This document shows, piece after piece, positions 6,994 to 15,545 of a stretch of 64,000 nt of DNA. The translations under genes and the position numbers were made by a program. Source of the stretch: JAJDXW01 sp965214795 (GTDB lineage Bacteria > Pseudomonadota > Gammaproteobacteria > HK1); the NCBI GenBank assembly GCA_965214795.1, contig OZ243976.1, forward strand, positions 2,852,001 through 2,916,000. The letters are read 5' to 3'. Every line of letters starts with the position of its first letter. Positions within the stretch are counted from its first letter, which is position 1. The notes below the pieces were generated by a model that was not told where the DNA came from, searched no databases, and worked only from the letters and a program-made list of their open reading frames with translations.

Positions 6994-8451
6994 GTGGAAG
7001 CTTCGGACGTGATCTTCTGCGTGGCGTTGCCCCTTGTCGGCGCGGCGCTCGTCGTCGCCCTCGGGCGCTGGCCCAATGTCCGGGAGGCGGCGAGCCTCGT
7101 CACCGCCGGTTGGCTCTTCCTCGAAGTGCTCGGCCTGCTGCCCACGGTGGAGGCGGGCGGGCGTCCGACCGCCGTGCTGACCGCCGTCATCCCCGAGATC
7201 CCGATCGCGTTCGAGGTGGAGCCGCTCGGGATGATGTTCGCCCTCGTCGCGAGCTTTCTCTGGATCGTGACCACGATCTACTCCATCGGATACATGCGCG
7301 GGCACGGCGAATCGAACCAGACCCGCTTCTACGCCTGCTTCGCGATCGCCATCGCGAGCGCGATCGGGGTCGCATTCGCGGCCAACCTCCTTACCCTGTT
7401 CGTGTTCTACGAGATGTTGACCCTCTCCACCTATCCTCTCGTCACCCATTCGGGCACCGACGAGGCGAGGCGGGCGGGCCGCGTCTACCTCGGATTGCTG
7501 CTCGGCACGTCGATCGCGTTCCAGCTCTTCGCCATCCTCTGGGTCTACGTGCTGACGGGGGAGGCCGGCTTCCGGGTCGGCGGCCTCCTCGCCGGACACG
7601 CGGGCCCCGCCGCGACCGCCGGGCTCCTCGCGCTCTTCGTGTTCGGCATCGGCAAGGCGGCGGTCATGCCGTTCCACCGCTGGCTTCCCGCCGCGATGGT
7701 CGCGCCGACCCCGGTGAGCGCCCTGCTGCACGCCGTCGCGGTCGTCAAGGCGGGGGTGTTCGCGGTGCTCAAGGTGGTGGTCTACGTGTTCGGTCCCGGC
7801 CACCTGGCCGAGGTGGGAGGAGGTGCCGACTGGCTGCTCGCGGTCGCCGCGCTGACCGTGCTCGCCGGTTCCCTCGTCGCGATGCGGCGCGACAACCTCA
7901 AGGCCCGCCTCGCGTACTCGACGGTCAGCCAGCTCTCCTACATCGTGATGGGCGCGCTGCTGGCGAGCGCGTGGGGGATCGTGGGGGCGGGTCTCCATAT
8001 CGTGATGCACGCGTTCGCCAAGATCACCCTGTTCTTCTGCGCCGGGGCGATACTGGTCGCCCATCACCGCACCGAGGTGAGCGAGCTCGACGGCATCGGC
8101 CGTTCGATGCCGATCACCATGACGGCCTTTCTCATCGCGAGCCTGAGCATCGTGGGGTTGCCCCTGCTCGGAGGGATGTGGAGCAAGTGGTATCTGGCCC
8201 TCGGCACCATCGAAACCGGCCGCCCCGTCCTGCTCGCGGTCCTCATGCTGAGCTCGCTTCTGTCGGTCGCCTACCTCCTTCCGATCCCCGTACGGGCCTT
8301 TGCGAAACGAGGTCCCGGGGCCGGGAACGGGGTCGCGGAAGCCCCGCGGCCATGCGTGGTCGCGATCGCGGTCACCGCCGCGGGCTGCCTCGCGCTGTTC
8401 TGGTATGCGGACCGGTGGCGGCGATTGATGGAGCAACTCCTCCCACCCTGA
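6994..8451 (+). CDS. Second MrpA/D-family proton-channel subunit
   Basis: A GTG start directly after the mrpD stop codon gives 485 residues. This is a second NuoL/M/N-like polytopic protein: YEMLTLSTYPLVTHSGT holds the conserved Glu, GIGKAAVMPFHRWLPAAMVAPTPVSALLHAVAVVKAGVF holds the Lys and Pro motifs, and KARLAYSTVSQLSYIVMG follows. Operons that lack a full-length MrpA often carry two or more MrpD-like genes, and this one presumably supplies the MrpA channel half, with the DUF4040 protein supplying the rest. It is the last gene of the operon. Confidence 0.88.
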   Translation: MEASDVIFCVALPLVGAALVVALGRWPNVREAASLVTAGWLFLEVLGLLPTVEAGGRPTAVLTAVIPEIPIAFEVEPLGMMFALVASFLWIVTTIYSIGYMRGHGESNQTRFYACFAIAIASAIGVAFAANLLTLFVFYEMLTLSTYPLVTHSGTDEARRAGRVYLGLLLGTSIAFQLFAILWVYVLTGEAGFRVGGLLAGHAGPAATAGLLALFVFGIGKAAVMPFHRWLPAAMVAPTPVSALLHAVAVVKAGVFAVLKVVVYVFGPGHLAEVGGGADWLLAVAALTVLAGSLVAMRRDNLKARLAYSTVSQLSYIVMGALLASAWGIVGAGLHIVMHAFAKITLFFCAGAILVAHHRTEVSELDGIGRSMPITMTAFLIASLSIVGLPLLGGMWSKWYLALGTIETGRPVLLAVLMLSSLLSVAYLLPIPVRAFAKRGPGAGNGVAEAPRPCVVAIAVTAAGCLALFWYADRWRRLMEQLLPP

Positions 8452-8519
8452 ACGCACGCGCGGGGCCGGCCGGGCCCCGGCCGGTCGCATGGGCGCGGAT
8501 CGGATGCCGGCCGGTCGGA

Positions 8520-9839
8520 TTACAGACGCCAGAGGCGGACCCCGGGCGGCGCTCGGTCGCGGGGGAGGAGGCGCGGCAGGTCCGCGACGACCCCGACCCC
8601 GCCCTCGAGGAGCGAGCCGACCAGGGTCCAGACCTCCTCCCGCCGCCACGGATCGTGGGCCACCGCCAGCACGACCGCGCGGGCGGGGTGAAGATCTTCG
8701 CGGCGGGTGAGCCCGATGCCGATCTCCGCGGGCGCGGAATCGGCATCCGCGATCGGATCATGGACCTGCACTTTCATCTCGAAGCGCCGGAGTTCCCGGA
8801 CGATTCGCGCCACCCCGGAATTGCGCACGTCGGGCACGTTCTCCTTGAACGCGGCGCCGAGCACCGTCACCACCGCCCCCTTCACGGCGGTGCCCTCCTG
8901 GGTGAGCAGCCGCACGACGCTCAAGGCGACGAACGCACCGATCTCGTCGTTGATCCGGCGCCCGGAGAGGATCACCTCGGGGTGATGGCCGGCCCGCACC
9001 GCCTCGTGGGTGAGGTAGTAGGGATCGACGCCGATGCAATGCCCCCCCACCAGCCCCGGCCGGAACGGCAGGAAGTTCCACTTGGTCCCGGCCGCCGCGA
9101 GCACGTCTCCGGTATCGATCCCCAAGCGTTCGAAGATCATCGCGATCTCGTTCATGAGCGCGATGTTGACGTCGCGCTGGGTGTTCTCGATCACCTTGGC
9201 CGCTTCCGCGACCCGGATCGAGGGCGCCCGGTGGACCCCGGCCTCCACGACCGCTTCATAGACCCGGGCGACCGTCTCCAGGGTGTCGGGGTCTCCGGCC
9301 GACACCACTTTCACCACCCGGGTGAAGCCGTGCGCCTCGTCTCCGGGGTTGATGCGCTCCGGTGAGTACCCGACGAAGAAGTCGATGCCTCCCCGCAGCC
9401 CGGACGCCTCCTCGAGGAGCGGAATGCAGACGCCCTCCGTTGCGCCCGGGTAGACGGTCGACTCGTAGACCACGATCGCCCCCGGCCGGATCCGGCCGCC
9501 GACCGTCCGGGATGCCTCCTTCAGCGCGCGCAGATCCGGGCGTTTCGCGTTGTCCACGGGGGTAGGGACGGCGACGACGAAAAAGTCGGCCGCCTCGAGG
9601 TGCCGCGCGTCGTCGGTGAATTGCAGGCGCCCGCCGGCGAGGCGCGCCGGCTCGACGGTTCCGTTCCGGTCGATCCCGCGGCGCAGTTCCTCGACCCGGG
9701 CCCGCTCACGGTCGAAGGCGATCACCGGTGCGATCCCGGCGAACGCGGCGGCGACCGGAAGCCCGACGTATCCGAGACCGACGACCGCAATCCGCCGTCC
9801 GTGGCTCGGAGCCTCCGCGGACGGCGGCTCGCCGCTCAT
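8520..9839 (-). CDS. Nucleotide-sugar dehydrogenase, TviB/WbpA-like
   Basis: A 439-residue protein of the UDP-glucose/GDP-mannose dehydrogenase family. VVGLGYVGLPVAAAF is the N-terminal Rossmann motif, the central domain follows, and GGHCIGVDPYYLTH contains the catalytic Cys. The C-terminal domain is NAD-like again (LGAAFKENVPDVRNSG). The GAGTKWNFLPF-type segment and GHCIGVDPYYL context place it nearer the UDP-N-acetylhexosamine dehydrogenases (TviB, WbpA) than UDP-glucose dehydrogenase. It would oxidise C6 of a UDP-sugar to a uronate, with NAD+, for a surface polysaccharide. It lies 10 bp downstream of the epimerase gene in the same operon. Confidence 0.85.
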   Translation of the reverse strand: MSGEPPSAEAPSHGRRIAVVGLGYVGLPVAAAFAGIAPVIAFDRERARVEELRRGIDRNGTVEPARLAGGRLQFTDDARHLEAADFFVVAVPTPVDNAKRPDLRALKEASRTVGGRIRPGAIVVYESTVYPGATEGVCIPLLEEASGLRGGIDFFVGYSPERINPGDEAHGFTRVVKVVSAGDPDTLETVARVYEAVVEAGVHRAPSIRVAEAAKVIENTQRDVNIALMNEIAMIFERLGIDTGDVLAAAGTKWNFLPFRPGLVGGHCIGVDPYYLTHEAVRAGHHPEVILSGRRINDEIGAFVALSVVRLLTQEGTAVKGAVVTVLGAAFKENVPDVRNSGVARIVRELRRFEMKVQVHDPIADADSAPAEIGIGLTRREDLHPARAVVLAVAHDPWRREEVWTLVGSLLEGGVGVVADLPRLLPRDRAPPGVRLWRL

Positions 9840-9849
9840 ACGCCGCCGC

Positions 9850-10857
9850 TCATACGCCGTAGTACTCGCGATACCACTTCACGAAGCGAGGCACGCCTTC
9901 CTCGACGGAGGTGCGCGGACGGTAGCCGGTGAGCTCCGCGAGACCTTCGACGTCGGCGCAGGTATCCGGGACGTCCCCCGGCTGGAGGGGCAGGAGGTTG
10001 CGGATCGCGCGCCGCCCGAGGCATTGCTCGATCGTCTCGATGTAGCGCTCGAGCTCGATGGGCGCGTGGCTGCCGATGTTGAGCACGCGATAGGGGGCAT
10101 GGCTCGTCGCCGGGTCGGGAGCCGCCGCATCCCACGCCGGATCGGCGGAGGGCGGGTGGTCGAGGGTCCGGATCACGCCCTCGACGATGTCGACGATGTA
10201 GGTGAAGTCCCGCCGGTGACGGCCGTGGTTGTAGACGTCGATCGGCTCCCCGGCGAGGATGTTGCGGGTGAACCGGAAGAGCGCCATGTCCGGTCGTCCC
10301 CAGGGGCCGTACACGGTGAAGAAGCGAAGCCCCGTCATCGGAAGGGCGTACAGGTGGCTGTAGGAGTGGGCCATCAGCTCGTTCGCCTTCTTCGACGCCG
10401 CGTACAGGGAGAGGGGATGGTCGGTGCCGTCATGGACGGAGAACGGGAGCTTGCGGTTCGCCCCGTACACCGAGCTGGTGGAGGCGAACACGAGGTGCTC
10501 CACGCCGCCGTGCCGGCATCCTTCGAGGACGTTGAGGAATCCGACCAGGTTGGCGTCCGCGTAGGAATGAGGGTCCCGGATCGAATGGCGCACCCCCGCC
10601 TGGGCGGCGAGGTGGATGACCCGGCGCGGACGCGCCTGCGCGAAGAAGGCACGCATCGCGTCCCGATCGGATATGTCGTGCTTCTCGAAGGCGAAGCGCG
10701 GAAGGGGGGCGAGCCGGGCGAGGCGGGCCTTCTTGAGCGCGACGTCGTAGTAGGGGCTGAGATTGTCGATGCCCGTTACCGAATCACCGCGGGCGGAGAG
10801 CCGGCGGCAAACCTCCGCGCCGATGAATCCCGCGGCCCCGGTGACGAGAACCGTCAT
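9850..10857 (-). CDS. UDP-uronate 4-epimerase-like SDR protein
   Basis: A 335-residue extended short-chain dehydrogenase/reductase. TGAAGFIGAEVCRRL binds NAD, STSSVYG provides the catalytic Ser/Thr, and YAASKKANE is the YxxxK active site. RFFTVYGPWGRPDMALFRFTRNIL and NHGRHRRDFTYIVDIVEGV are typical of UDP-glucuronate 4-epimerases of capsule/LPS loci (CapI/LpsL type). It probably interconverts UDP-uronates with its operon partner, the adjacent dehydrogenase. The gene is divergent from clpB. The exact sugar substrate cannot be read from the sequence. Confidence 0.85.
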   Translation of the reverse strand: MTVLVTGAAGFIGAEVCRRLSARGDSVTGIDNLSPYYDVALKKARLARLAPLPRFAFEKHDISDRDAMRAFFAQARPRRVIHLAAQAGVRHSIRDPHSYADANLVGFLNVLEGCRHGGVEHLVFASTSSVYGANRKLPFSVHDGTDHPLSLYAASKKANELMAHSYSHLYALPMTGLRFFTVYGPWGRPDMALFRFTRNILAGEPIDVYNHGRHRRDFTYIVDIVEGVIRTLDHPPSADPAWDAAAPDPATSHAPYRVLNIGSHAPIELERYIETIEQCLGRRAIRNLLPLQPGDVPDTCADVEGLAELTGYRPRTSVEEGVPRFVKWYREYYGV

Positions 10858-10981
10858 TTCGCTCCCGGTGAGCTTGATCCAGCGCGGATTGTAGTACGCG
10901 GTCCATGGTTGAAAGCGCGCTCCGAAGGCCGCATTTCGCGTTCATACCCCATTCGTGCGACGGAACCGATCGGAGATTCCA

Positions 10982-13582
10982 ATGTCACCGGACAAGCTGA
11001 CGACGCGGCTCCAGCTCGCCCTTTCCGATGCCCGGAGCCTGGCCGTGGGGCGCGATCACCAGTTCATCGAGCCCGCCCACCTGCTCGTTGCGCTGCTCGA
11101 CCAGCGCGACGGCGGGGTGCGCCCGCTGCTTGCCCAGGCGGAGGTGAACGTCGATCAACTCCGGACCCGGCTCGGGGCCTTCATCGAGCGCATCGCGCCG
11201 GTCACCGGGACCGCCGGCGACGTTCACGTCGGCCGCGACCTCGGGCGGCTCCTCAACGTTGCCGACAAGCTCGCCCAGGAACGCGCGGATCGCTACGTCT
11301 CGAGCGACCTGGCGGTGCTCGCCGCGGTCCGCGACCCCGGCCCGATCGGCCGGCTCCTCGCCGAATGCGGCGCGCGTGAAGACGCCGTCGCGAAGGCGAT
11401 CGAGGCGGTCCGCGGCGGGCAGACGGTGGAGGACCCCGACGCCGAGGAGCACCGCCAGGCCCTCGACAAGTTCACCATCGATCTCACCGCCCGCGCCGAG
11501 CAGGGCAAGCTCGACCCCGTCATCGGGAGGGACGACGAGATCCGGCGCACCATCCAGGTGCTCCAGCGCCGGACCAAGAACAACCCCGTGCTGATCGGCG
11601 AGCCCGGGGTGGGCAAGACCGCGATCGCCGAGGGGCTCGCCCAGCGCATCGTGGACGGCGAGGTGCCCGAGGGGCTCAAGGGTCGCCGGGTCCTTTCGCT
11701 CGACCTGGGATCGATGATCGCGGGCACGAAGTTCCGCGGCGAGTTCGAGGAGCGCATGAAGGCGTTGCTGAGCGATCTCGCGAAGCAGCAGGGCCAGGTG
11801 GTGCTGTTCATCGACGAGCTCCACACCATGGTCGGAGCGGGTCGCGCGGAGGGCTCCATGGACGCCGGCAACATGCTCAAGCCGTCGCTCGCGCGCGGCG
11901 AGCTGCACTGCATCGGGGCCACCACCCTGGACGAGTACCGCGAGCACGTGGAGAAGGATGCAGCCCTCGAGCGCCGCTTCCAGACCGTGCTGGTGGACGA
12001 GCCGGGGGTCGAGGACACGGTCGCCATCCTGCGCGGCCTGAAGGAACGCTACGAGGTCCACCACGGGGTGGACATCACCGATCCGGCCCTCGTCGCCGCC
12101 GCGACGCTCTCGCATCGCTACATCACCGGCCGGCAACTCCCCGACAAGGCGATCGACCTCGTCGACGAGGCGGCGAGCCGCATCCGGATGGAGATCGATT
12201 CGATGCCGGAGGAGATGGACCGGCGGGGACGGCGCCTCATCCAGCTCAAGATCGAGCGCGAGGCGCTCGCGAAGGAGAGCGACCAGGCTTCGGGGGAACG
12301 TCTCGGGCGGATCGAGAAGTCGATCGCGGAGCTCGAGCGCGAATACGCCGATCTGGAGGAGGTCTGGCGGGCGGAGAAGGCGTTGCTGCACGGATCGCAG
12401 AACGCGAAGGAATCGCTGGAGCAGGCGCGGCTGGAGCTCGAGACGGCCCGTCGCGCCGGCGACCTCGCCCGCATGGCGGAGCTCCAGTACGGGCGCATCC
12501 CGGAGCTCGAGAAGCGGCTCGCGGCCGGCGAGACGTCGGTGGACACGAAGCTGCTGCGCAACGCGGTGACCGAGGACGAGGTGGCCGAGGTCGTCTCGAA
12601 ATGGACCGGGATCCCGGTCGCGCGCCTCGTCGAGGGCGAGCGCGAGCGGCTGCTGCACATGGAGCGCGCCCTCGCGGCCCGCGTGGTCGGCCAGGACGAC
12701 GCGATCCGGGCGGTTTCGGACACCGTGCGCCGGTCGCGCGCGGGGCTCTCGGACGTCGATCGCCCCAACGGCTCGTTCCTCTTTCTCGGTCCCACCGGGG
12801 TCGGCAAGACCGAGCTCTGCAAAGCGCTCGCGGAGTTCCTGTTCGACACCGAGGAAGCGCTGGTACGGATCGACATGTCGGAGTTCATGGAGAGCCACTC
12901 GGTCGCACGGCTCATTGGCGCCCCTCCGGGATACGTGGGCTACGAGGAGGGAGGCCACCTCACGGAGACGGTGCGCCGGCGCCCGTACGCGGTCATCCTC
13001 CTCGACGAGATCGAGAAGGCGCACCATAGCGTGTTCAACCTGCTCCTGCAGGTCCTCGACGACGGCCGGCTGACCGACGGCCACGGGCGCACGGTGGACT
13101 TCCGCAATACGGTGGTGGTGATGACTTCCAACCTCGGCACCGAGATCATCCAGGGGGCGGGGGACCGGGGGAGCGACGTGCGGGCCGGGGTGCTCGAGGC
13201 GGTGCGCGGGTACTTCCGCCCCGAGTTCGTCAACCGCATCGACGAGATGGTGGTGTTTCGCGCGCTCGGGCGCGAGCAGGTGCGGGCGATCGTGGAGATC
13301 GAGGTCGGCCGGCTGCGCGCCCGGCTCGCCGAGCGGGGCATCGGCCTCTCCGTCACCGCGGCGGCCCTCGACCGGATCGCGGACGCCGGATACGACCCCG
13401 CGTATGGAGCGAGGCCCCTCAAGCGGGCGTTCCGGGTCGAGGTGGAGAATCCGCTGGCGCGGCGGATCCTCGCCGGAGAGATCGGCGACCGCGAGACGAT
13501 CCGGATCGACCGGGACGGCGACTCGCTGACCTTCGAGCCGGGCGGCGCCCCGGGTGGCGCCATGGAGGTGGCCGCCGGGTAG
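10982..13582 (+). CDS. clpB: ATP-dependent disaggregase ClpB
   Basis: An 866-residue class-I Clp/Hsp100 ATPase. In order: N-terminal Clp repeat domain (residues ~1-145), AAA1 with Walker A GEPGVGKT near 205, a coiled-coil middle domain (~400-530, RLGRIEKSIAELEREYADL), and AAA2 with Walker A GPTGVGKTE near 602, followed by GAPPGYVGYEEGG and the C-terminal small domain. With DnaK it extracts proteins from aggregates after heat stress. The ATG at 10982 is preferred over an upstream in-frame codon at 10955. The gene is monocistronic, with the epimerase divergent and tRNA-Pro on the other strand. Confidence 0.97.
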   Translation: MSPDKLTTRLQLALSDARSLAVGRDHQFIEPAHLLVALLDQRDGGVRPLLAQAEVNVDQLRTRLGAFIERIAPVTGTAGDVHVGRDLGRLLNVADKLAQERADRYVSSDLAVLAAVRDPGPIGRLLAECGAREDAVAKAIEAVRGGQTVEDPDAEEHRQALDKFTIDLTARAEQGKLDPVIGRDDEIRRTIQVLQRRTKNNPVLIGEPGVGKTAIAEGLAQRIVDGEVPEGLKGRRVLSLDLGSMIAGTKFRGEFEERMKALLSDLAKQQGQVVLFIDELHTMVGAGRAEGSMDAGNMLKPSLARGELHCIGATTLDEYREHVEKDAALERRFQTVLVDEPGVEDTVAILRGLKERYEVHHGVDITDPALVAAATLSHRYITGRQLPDKAIDLVDEAASRIRMEIDSMPEEMDRRGRRLIQLKIEREALAKESDQASGERLGRIEKSIAELEREYADLEEVWRAEKALLHGSQNAKESLEQARLELETARRAGDLARMAELQYGRIPELEKRLAAGETSVDTKLLRNAVTEDEVAEVVSKWTGIPVARLVEGERERLLHMERALAARVVGQDDAIRAVSDTVRRSRAGLSDVDRPNGSFLFLGPTGVGKTELCKALAEFLFDTEEALVRIDMSEFMESHSVARLIGAPPGYVGYEEGGHLTETVRRRPYAVILLDEIEKAHHSVFNLLLQVLDDGRLTDGHGRTVDFRNTVVVMTSNLGTEIIQGAGDRGSDVRAGVLEAVRGYFRPEFVNRIDEMVVFRALGREQVRAIVEIEVGRLRARLAERGIGLSVTAAALDRIADAGYDPAYGARPLKRAFRVEVENPLARRILAGEIGDRETIRIDRDGDSLTFEPGGAPGGAMEVAAG

Positions 13583-13618
13583 CCTTCACGACCCCTTGCC
13601 GACCGGGCGGCCGAGAGC

Positions 13619-13695
13619 TGGTCGGGGTGACAGGATTCGAACCTACGACCCCCACGTCCCGAACGTGGTGCTCTACCAGGCTGAGCTACACCCCG
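13619..13695 (-). tRNA. tRNA-Pro(CGG)
   Basis: Seventy-seven bases on the minus strand fold as a tRNA: acceptor CGGGGTG/CACCCCG, D-arm with GCTC...GAGC, anticodon loop TTCGGGA (anticodon CGG, reading CCG), and T-arm AGG-TTCGAAT-CCT. The 3' CCA is encoded (13621-13619). It lies between clpB and ispB and points the same way as ispB. Confidence 0.97.
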
Positions 13696-13701
13696 AGCGG
13701 T

Positions 13702-14751
13702 TCAATACGTGCGTTCGATGACGAACTCGGCGAACTCGGCAAGGGCGCCCCGGAACCGGCTGTCGGGAACGTTCCGGAGGAACTTGCCGGCGCGCTGCGC
13801 GTAGCCGCGAGCGGAGGCGAGAGTGTATTCGATGCCTCCTGCCGACTCAACGGCCGCGATGAGCTCCGGGAGCCGGCCGACGTCTCCGGTCCGGATCGCG
13901 TCGCGTACCGTTCGGGCCACTTCCTCGGTCCCGGTGCGCATGGCATGGATGAGGGGGAGGGTGGGCTGTCCGTCCGCGAGGTCGTCGCCGAGGTTCTTCC
14001 CGATGATGGCGGCCGTACCCCGATAGTCGAGAACGTCGTCCACGAGCTGATAGGCGGTGCCGAGGCCGGCCCCGAGCTCCGCCATCCGTCGTTCGTCCGC
14101 GTCGCTCCGCCCCGCGAGCACCGCTCCCACCCTCGCCGCCGCCTCGAACAGCTTGCCGGTCTTGCAGCGGACGACTTCGAGATAGCGCTCCTCGGAGGTG
14201 TCGGGATCGTGGCGGCTGGCGAGCTGGAGCACTTCGCCTTCGGCGATGAGGTTGGTCGCGTCGGCCAGGATCCGCATGACCGGGAGGCTCCCCACCTTGA
14301 CCATGAGCTGAAAGGCGCGCGAGAAGAGAAAGTCGCCGACCAGCACGCTGACCTTGTCCCCCCAGATCGCGTTCGCGGTCTCGTTTCCGCGGCGTATCGC
14401 GGACCGGTCCACGACGTCGTCGTGCAGCAGGGTCGCGGTGTGAATGAACTCGATGATGACCGCGGCGTCGATGTGAGCCCGGCCTTCGTAGCCGAATGCA
14501 CGGGCGGCGAGAAGGGCGAGAAGCGGACGAAGACGTTTCCCCCCCTGGGAGATGAGGTACTCTCCGGTCTCCTGGATGAGGGGCACCTGGGAATCGAGGT
14601 TCTCGATGATCCTCGCGTCGACGGCAGCGAGGTCCGCCTCGACGGGCCGCCGGATGGATGCGAGCCGGTCCGATCCGGTCCGCAGGTCCGCTCCGGCCGG
14701 TGCCCGGCCCGGTTCCCTCTCGTTCCACCCGGGGAGGGGGTTCGTCGTCAC
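13702..14751 (-). CDS. ispB: Octaprenyl/polyprenyl diphosphate synthase
   Basis: The GTG at 14751 has a strong GAGAGGAGG ribosome-binding site about eight bases upstream and gives 349 residues, about 25 longer than E. coli IspB at the N-terminus. It is a trans-prenyltransferase with GGKRLRPLLALLAARA, the first Asp-rich motif in LLHDDVVDRS and the second in QLVDDVLDYRG. It elongates farnesyl diphosphate with isopentenyl diphosphate to the side chain of ubiquinone. It is divergent from rplU, the conserved ispB/rplU-rpmA-obg arrangement, and the rplU promoter overlaps its start region. Confidence 0.95.
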   Translation of the reverse strand: MTTNPLPGWNEREPGRAPAGADLRTGSDRLASIRRPVEADLAAVDARIIENLDSQVPLIQETGEYLISQGGKRLRPLLALLAARAFGYEGRAHIDAAVIIEFIHTATLLHDDVVDRSAIRRGNETANAIWGDKVSVLVGDFLFSRAFQLMVKVGSLPVMRILADATNLIAEGEVLQLASRHDPDTSEERYLEVVRCKTGKLFEAAARVGAVLAGRSDADERRMAELGAGLGTAYQLVDDVLDYRGTAAIIGKNLGDDLADGQPTLPLIHAMRTGTEEVARTVRDAIRTGDVGRLPELIAAVESAGGIEYTLASARGYAQRAGKFLRNVPDSRFRGALAEFAEFVIERTY

Positions 14752-14752
14752 G

Positions 14753-14781
14753 TTGAGCCTCCTCTCGTTCGCGCGTAGAAT
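14753..14781 (+). promoter_or_regulatory. Sigma-70-type promoter for rplU-rpmA-obgE-proB
   Basis: The hexamers TTGAGC (14753-14758) and TAGAAT (14776-14781) are separated by 17 bases, close to the consensus. Transcription would start near 14788, leaving a ~75-base leader before rplU. The -35 lies immediately next to the ispB start codon on the other strand. Confidence 0.7.
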
Positions 14782-14862
14782 ATCCGGTTTCCGGGCGGGG
14801 TCAGGTCCCGCCTTCGTTTTTCCGGTTCGGGCCCTGGAAACGAGCGGGCGGGAGGTTTCTGA

Positions 14863-15177
14863 ATGCACGCGGTCATCGAGTGTGGCGGCAAGCAATACCG
14901 CGTGGAACCGGGAAGCCGCATACGCGTGGAGCGGCTCGTCGCGGAAGAGGGCGAGCAGGTCGAGTTCGATCGGGTGCTCTTCGTGGGAGACGGTGACGAC
15001 GCGGTCGCCGGCACCCCGTGCGTAGCCGGCGGCAAGGTCTCCGCCACCGTCCTCGGGCACGGGCGGGCCCGGAAGATCAACGTGATCAAGTTCAAGCGGC
15101 GCAAGGGCTACCTGCGCAAGCAGGGCCATCGCCAAGCCTATACCGAGATCCGGATCACGGATGTCGTGGCGGGCTGA
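14863..15177 (+). CDS. rplU: 50S ribosomal protein L21
   Basis: A 104-residue protein, the usual length for L21. MHAVIECGGKQYRVEPG at the start and KINVIKFKRRKGYLRKQGHRQAYTEIRI near the end are the family signatures. L21 binds 23S rRNA in the large subunit. It is followed after 25 bp by rpmA in the standard bacterial order, and a good sigma-70 promoter is placed upstream. Confidence 0.98.
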   Translation: MHAVIECGGKQYRVEPGSRIRVERLVAEEGEQVEFDRVLFVGDGDDAVAGTPCVAGGKVSATVLGHGRARKINVIKFKRRKGYLRKQGHRQAYTEIRITDVVAG

Positions 15178-15202
15178 GCGCCCGAGCGAGGAGGTTTTCC
15201 CG

Positions 15203-15460
15203 ATGGCGCACAAGAAAGCGGGCGGCAGCAGCCGGAACGGCCGCGACTCCCATTCCAAACGGCTCGGCGTCAAGCGTTTCGGCGGCGAGCGGGTGAGGGC
15301 GGGGAACATCATCGTGCGCCAGCGAGGCACCCGTTTCCATGCCGGCGAGAACGTGGGGTGCGGACGCGACCACACCCTGTTCGCCACCGCCGACGGGCAG
15401 GTGGTGTTTCACGCGGGCGGCCCGAGGAACCGCCGGTACGTGAGCATACGCCCGGCCTGA
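15203..15460 (+). CDS. rpmA: 50S ribosomal protein L27
   Basis: An 85-residue protein beginning MAHKKAGGSSRNGRDS, the flexible L27 N-terminal tail that reaches the peptidyl-transferase centre, with KRFGGERVRAGNIIVRQRGTRFH in the core. A GAGGAGG ribosome-binding site precedes the ATG. It lies between rplU and obgE as expected. Unlike Firmicutes L27 it has no cleavable N-terminal extension. Confidence 0.98.
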   Translation: MAHKKAGGSSRNGRDSHSKRLGVKRFGGERVRAGNIIVRQRGTRFHAGENVGCGRDHTLFATADGQVVFHAGGPRNRRYVSIRPA

Positions 15461-15545
15461 TCGGCTCCCCCCGGCGGCGTCCGCGGCGCGGCTTGCCGCC
15501 AGGGAATCTCCTTGGATTCCTCTTCGGGTTCCGCGAACGGACTCC

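Noticed and set aside
10909..10953. Possible heat-shock (sigma-32) promoter before clpB: TTGAAA at 10909 and CCCCATTC at 10947
   Set aside because: The two elements are about 32 bases apart instead of 13-17, and no better -35 lies at the right distance.
13627..14778. Plus-strand frame through tRNA-Pro and ispB
   Set aside because: It crosses a tRNA and is antisense to a well-defined prenyltransferase.
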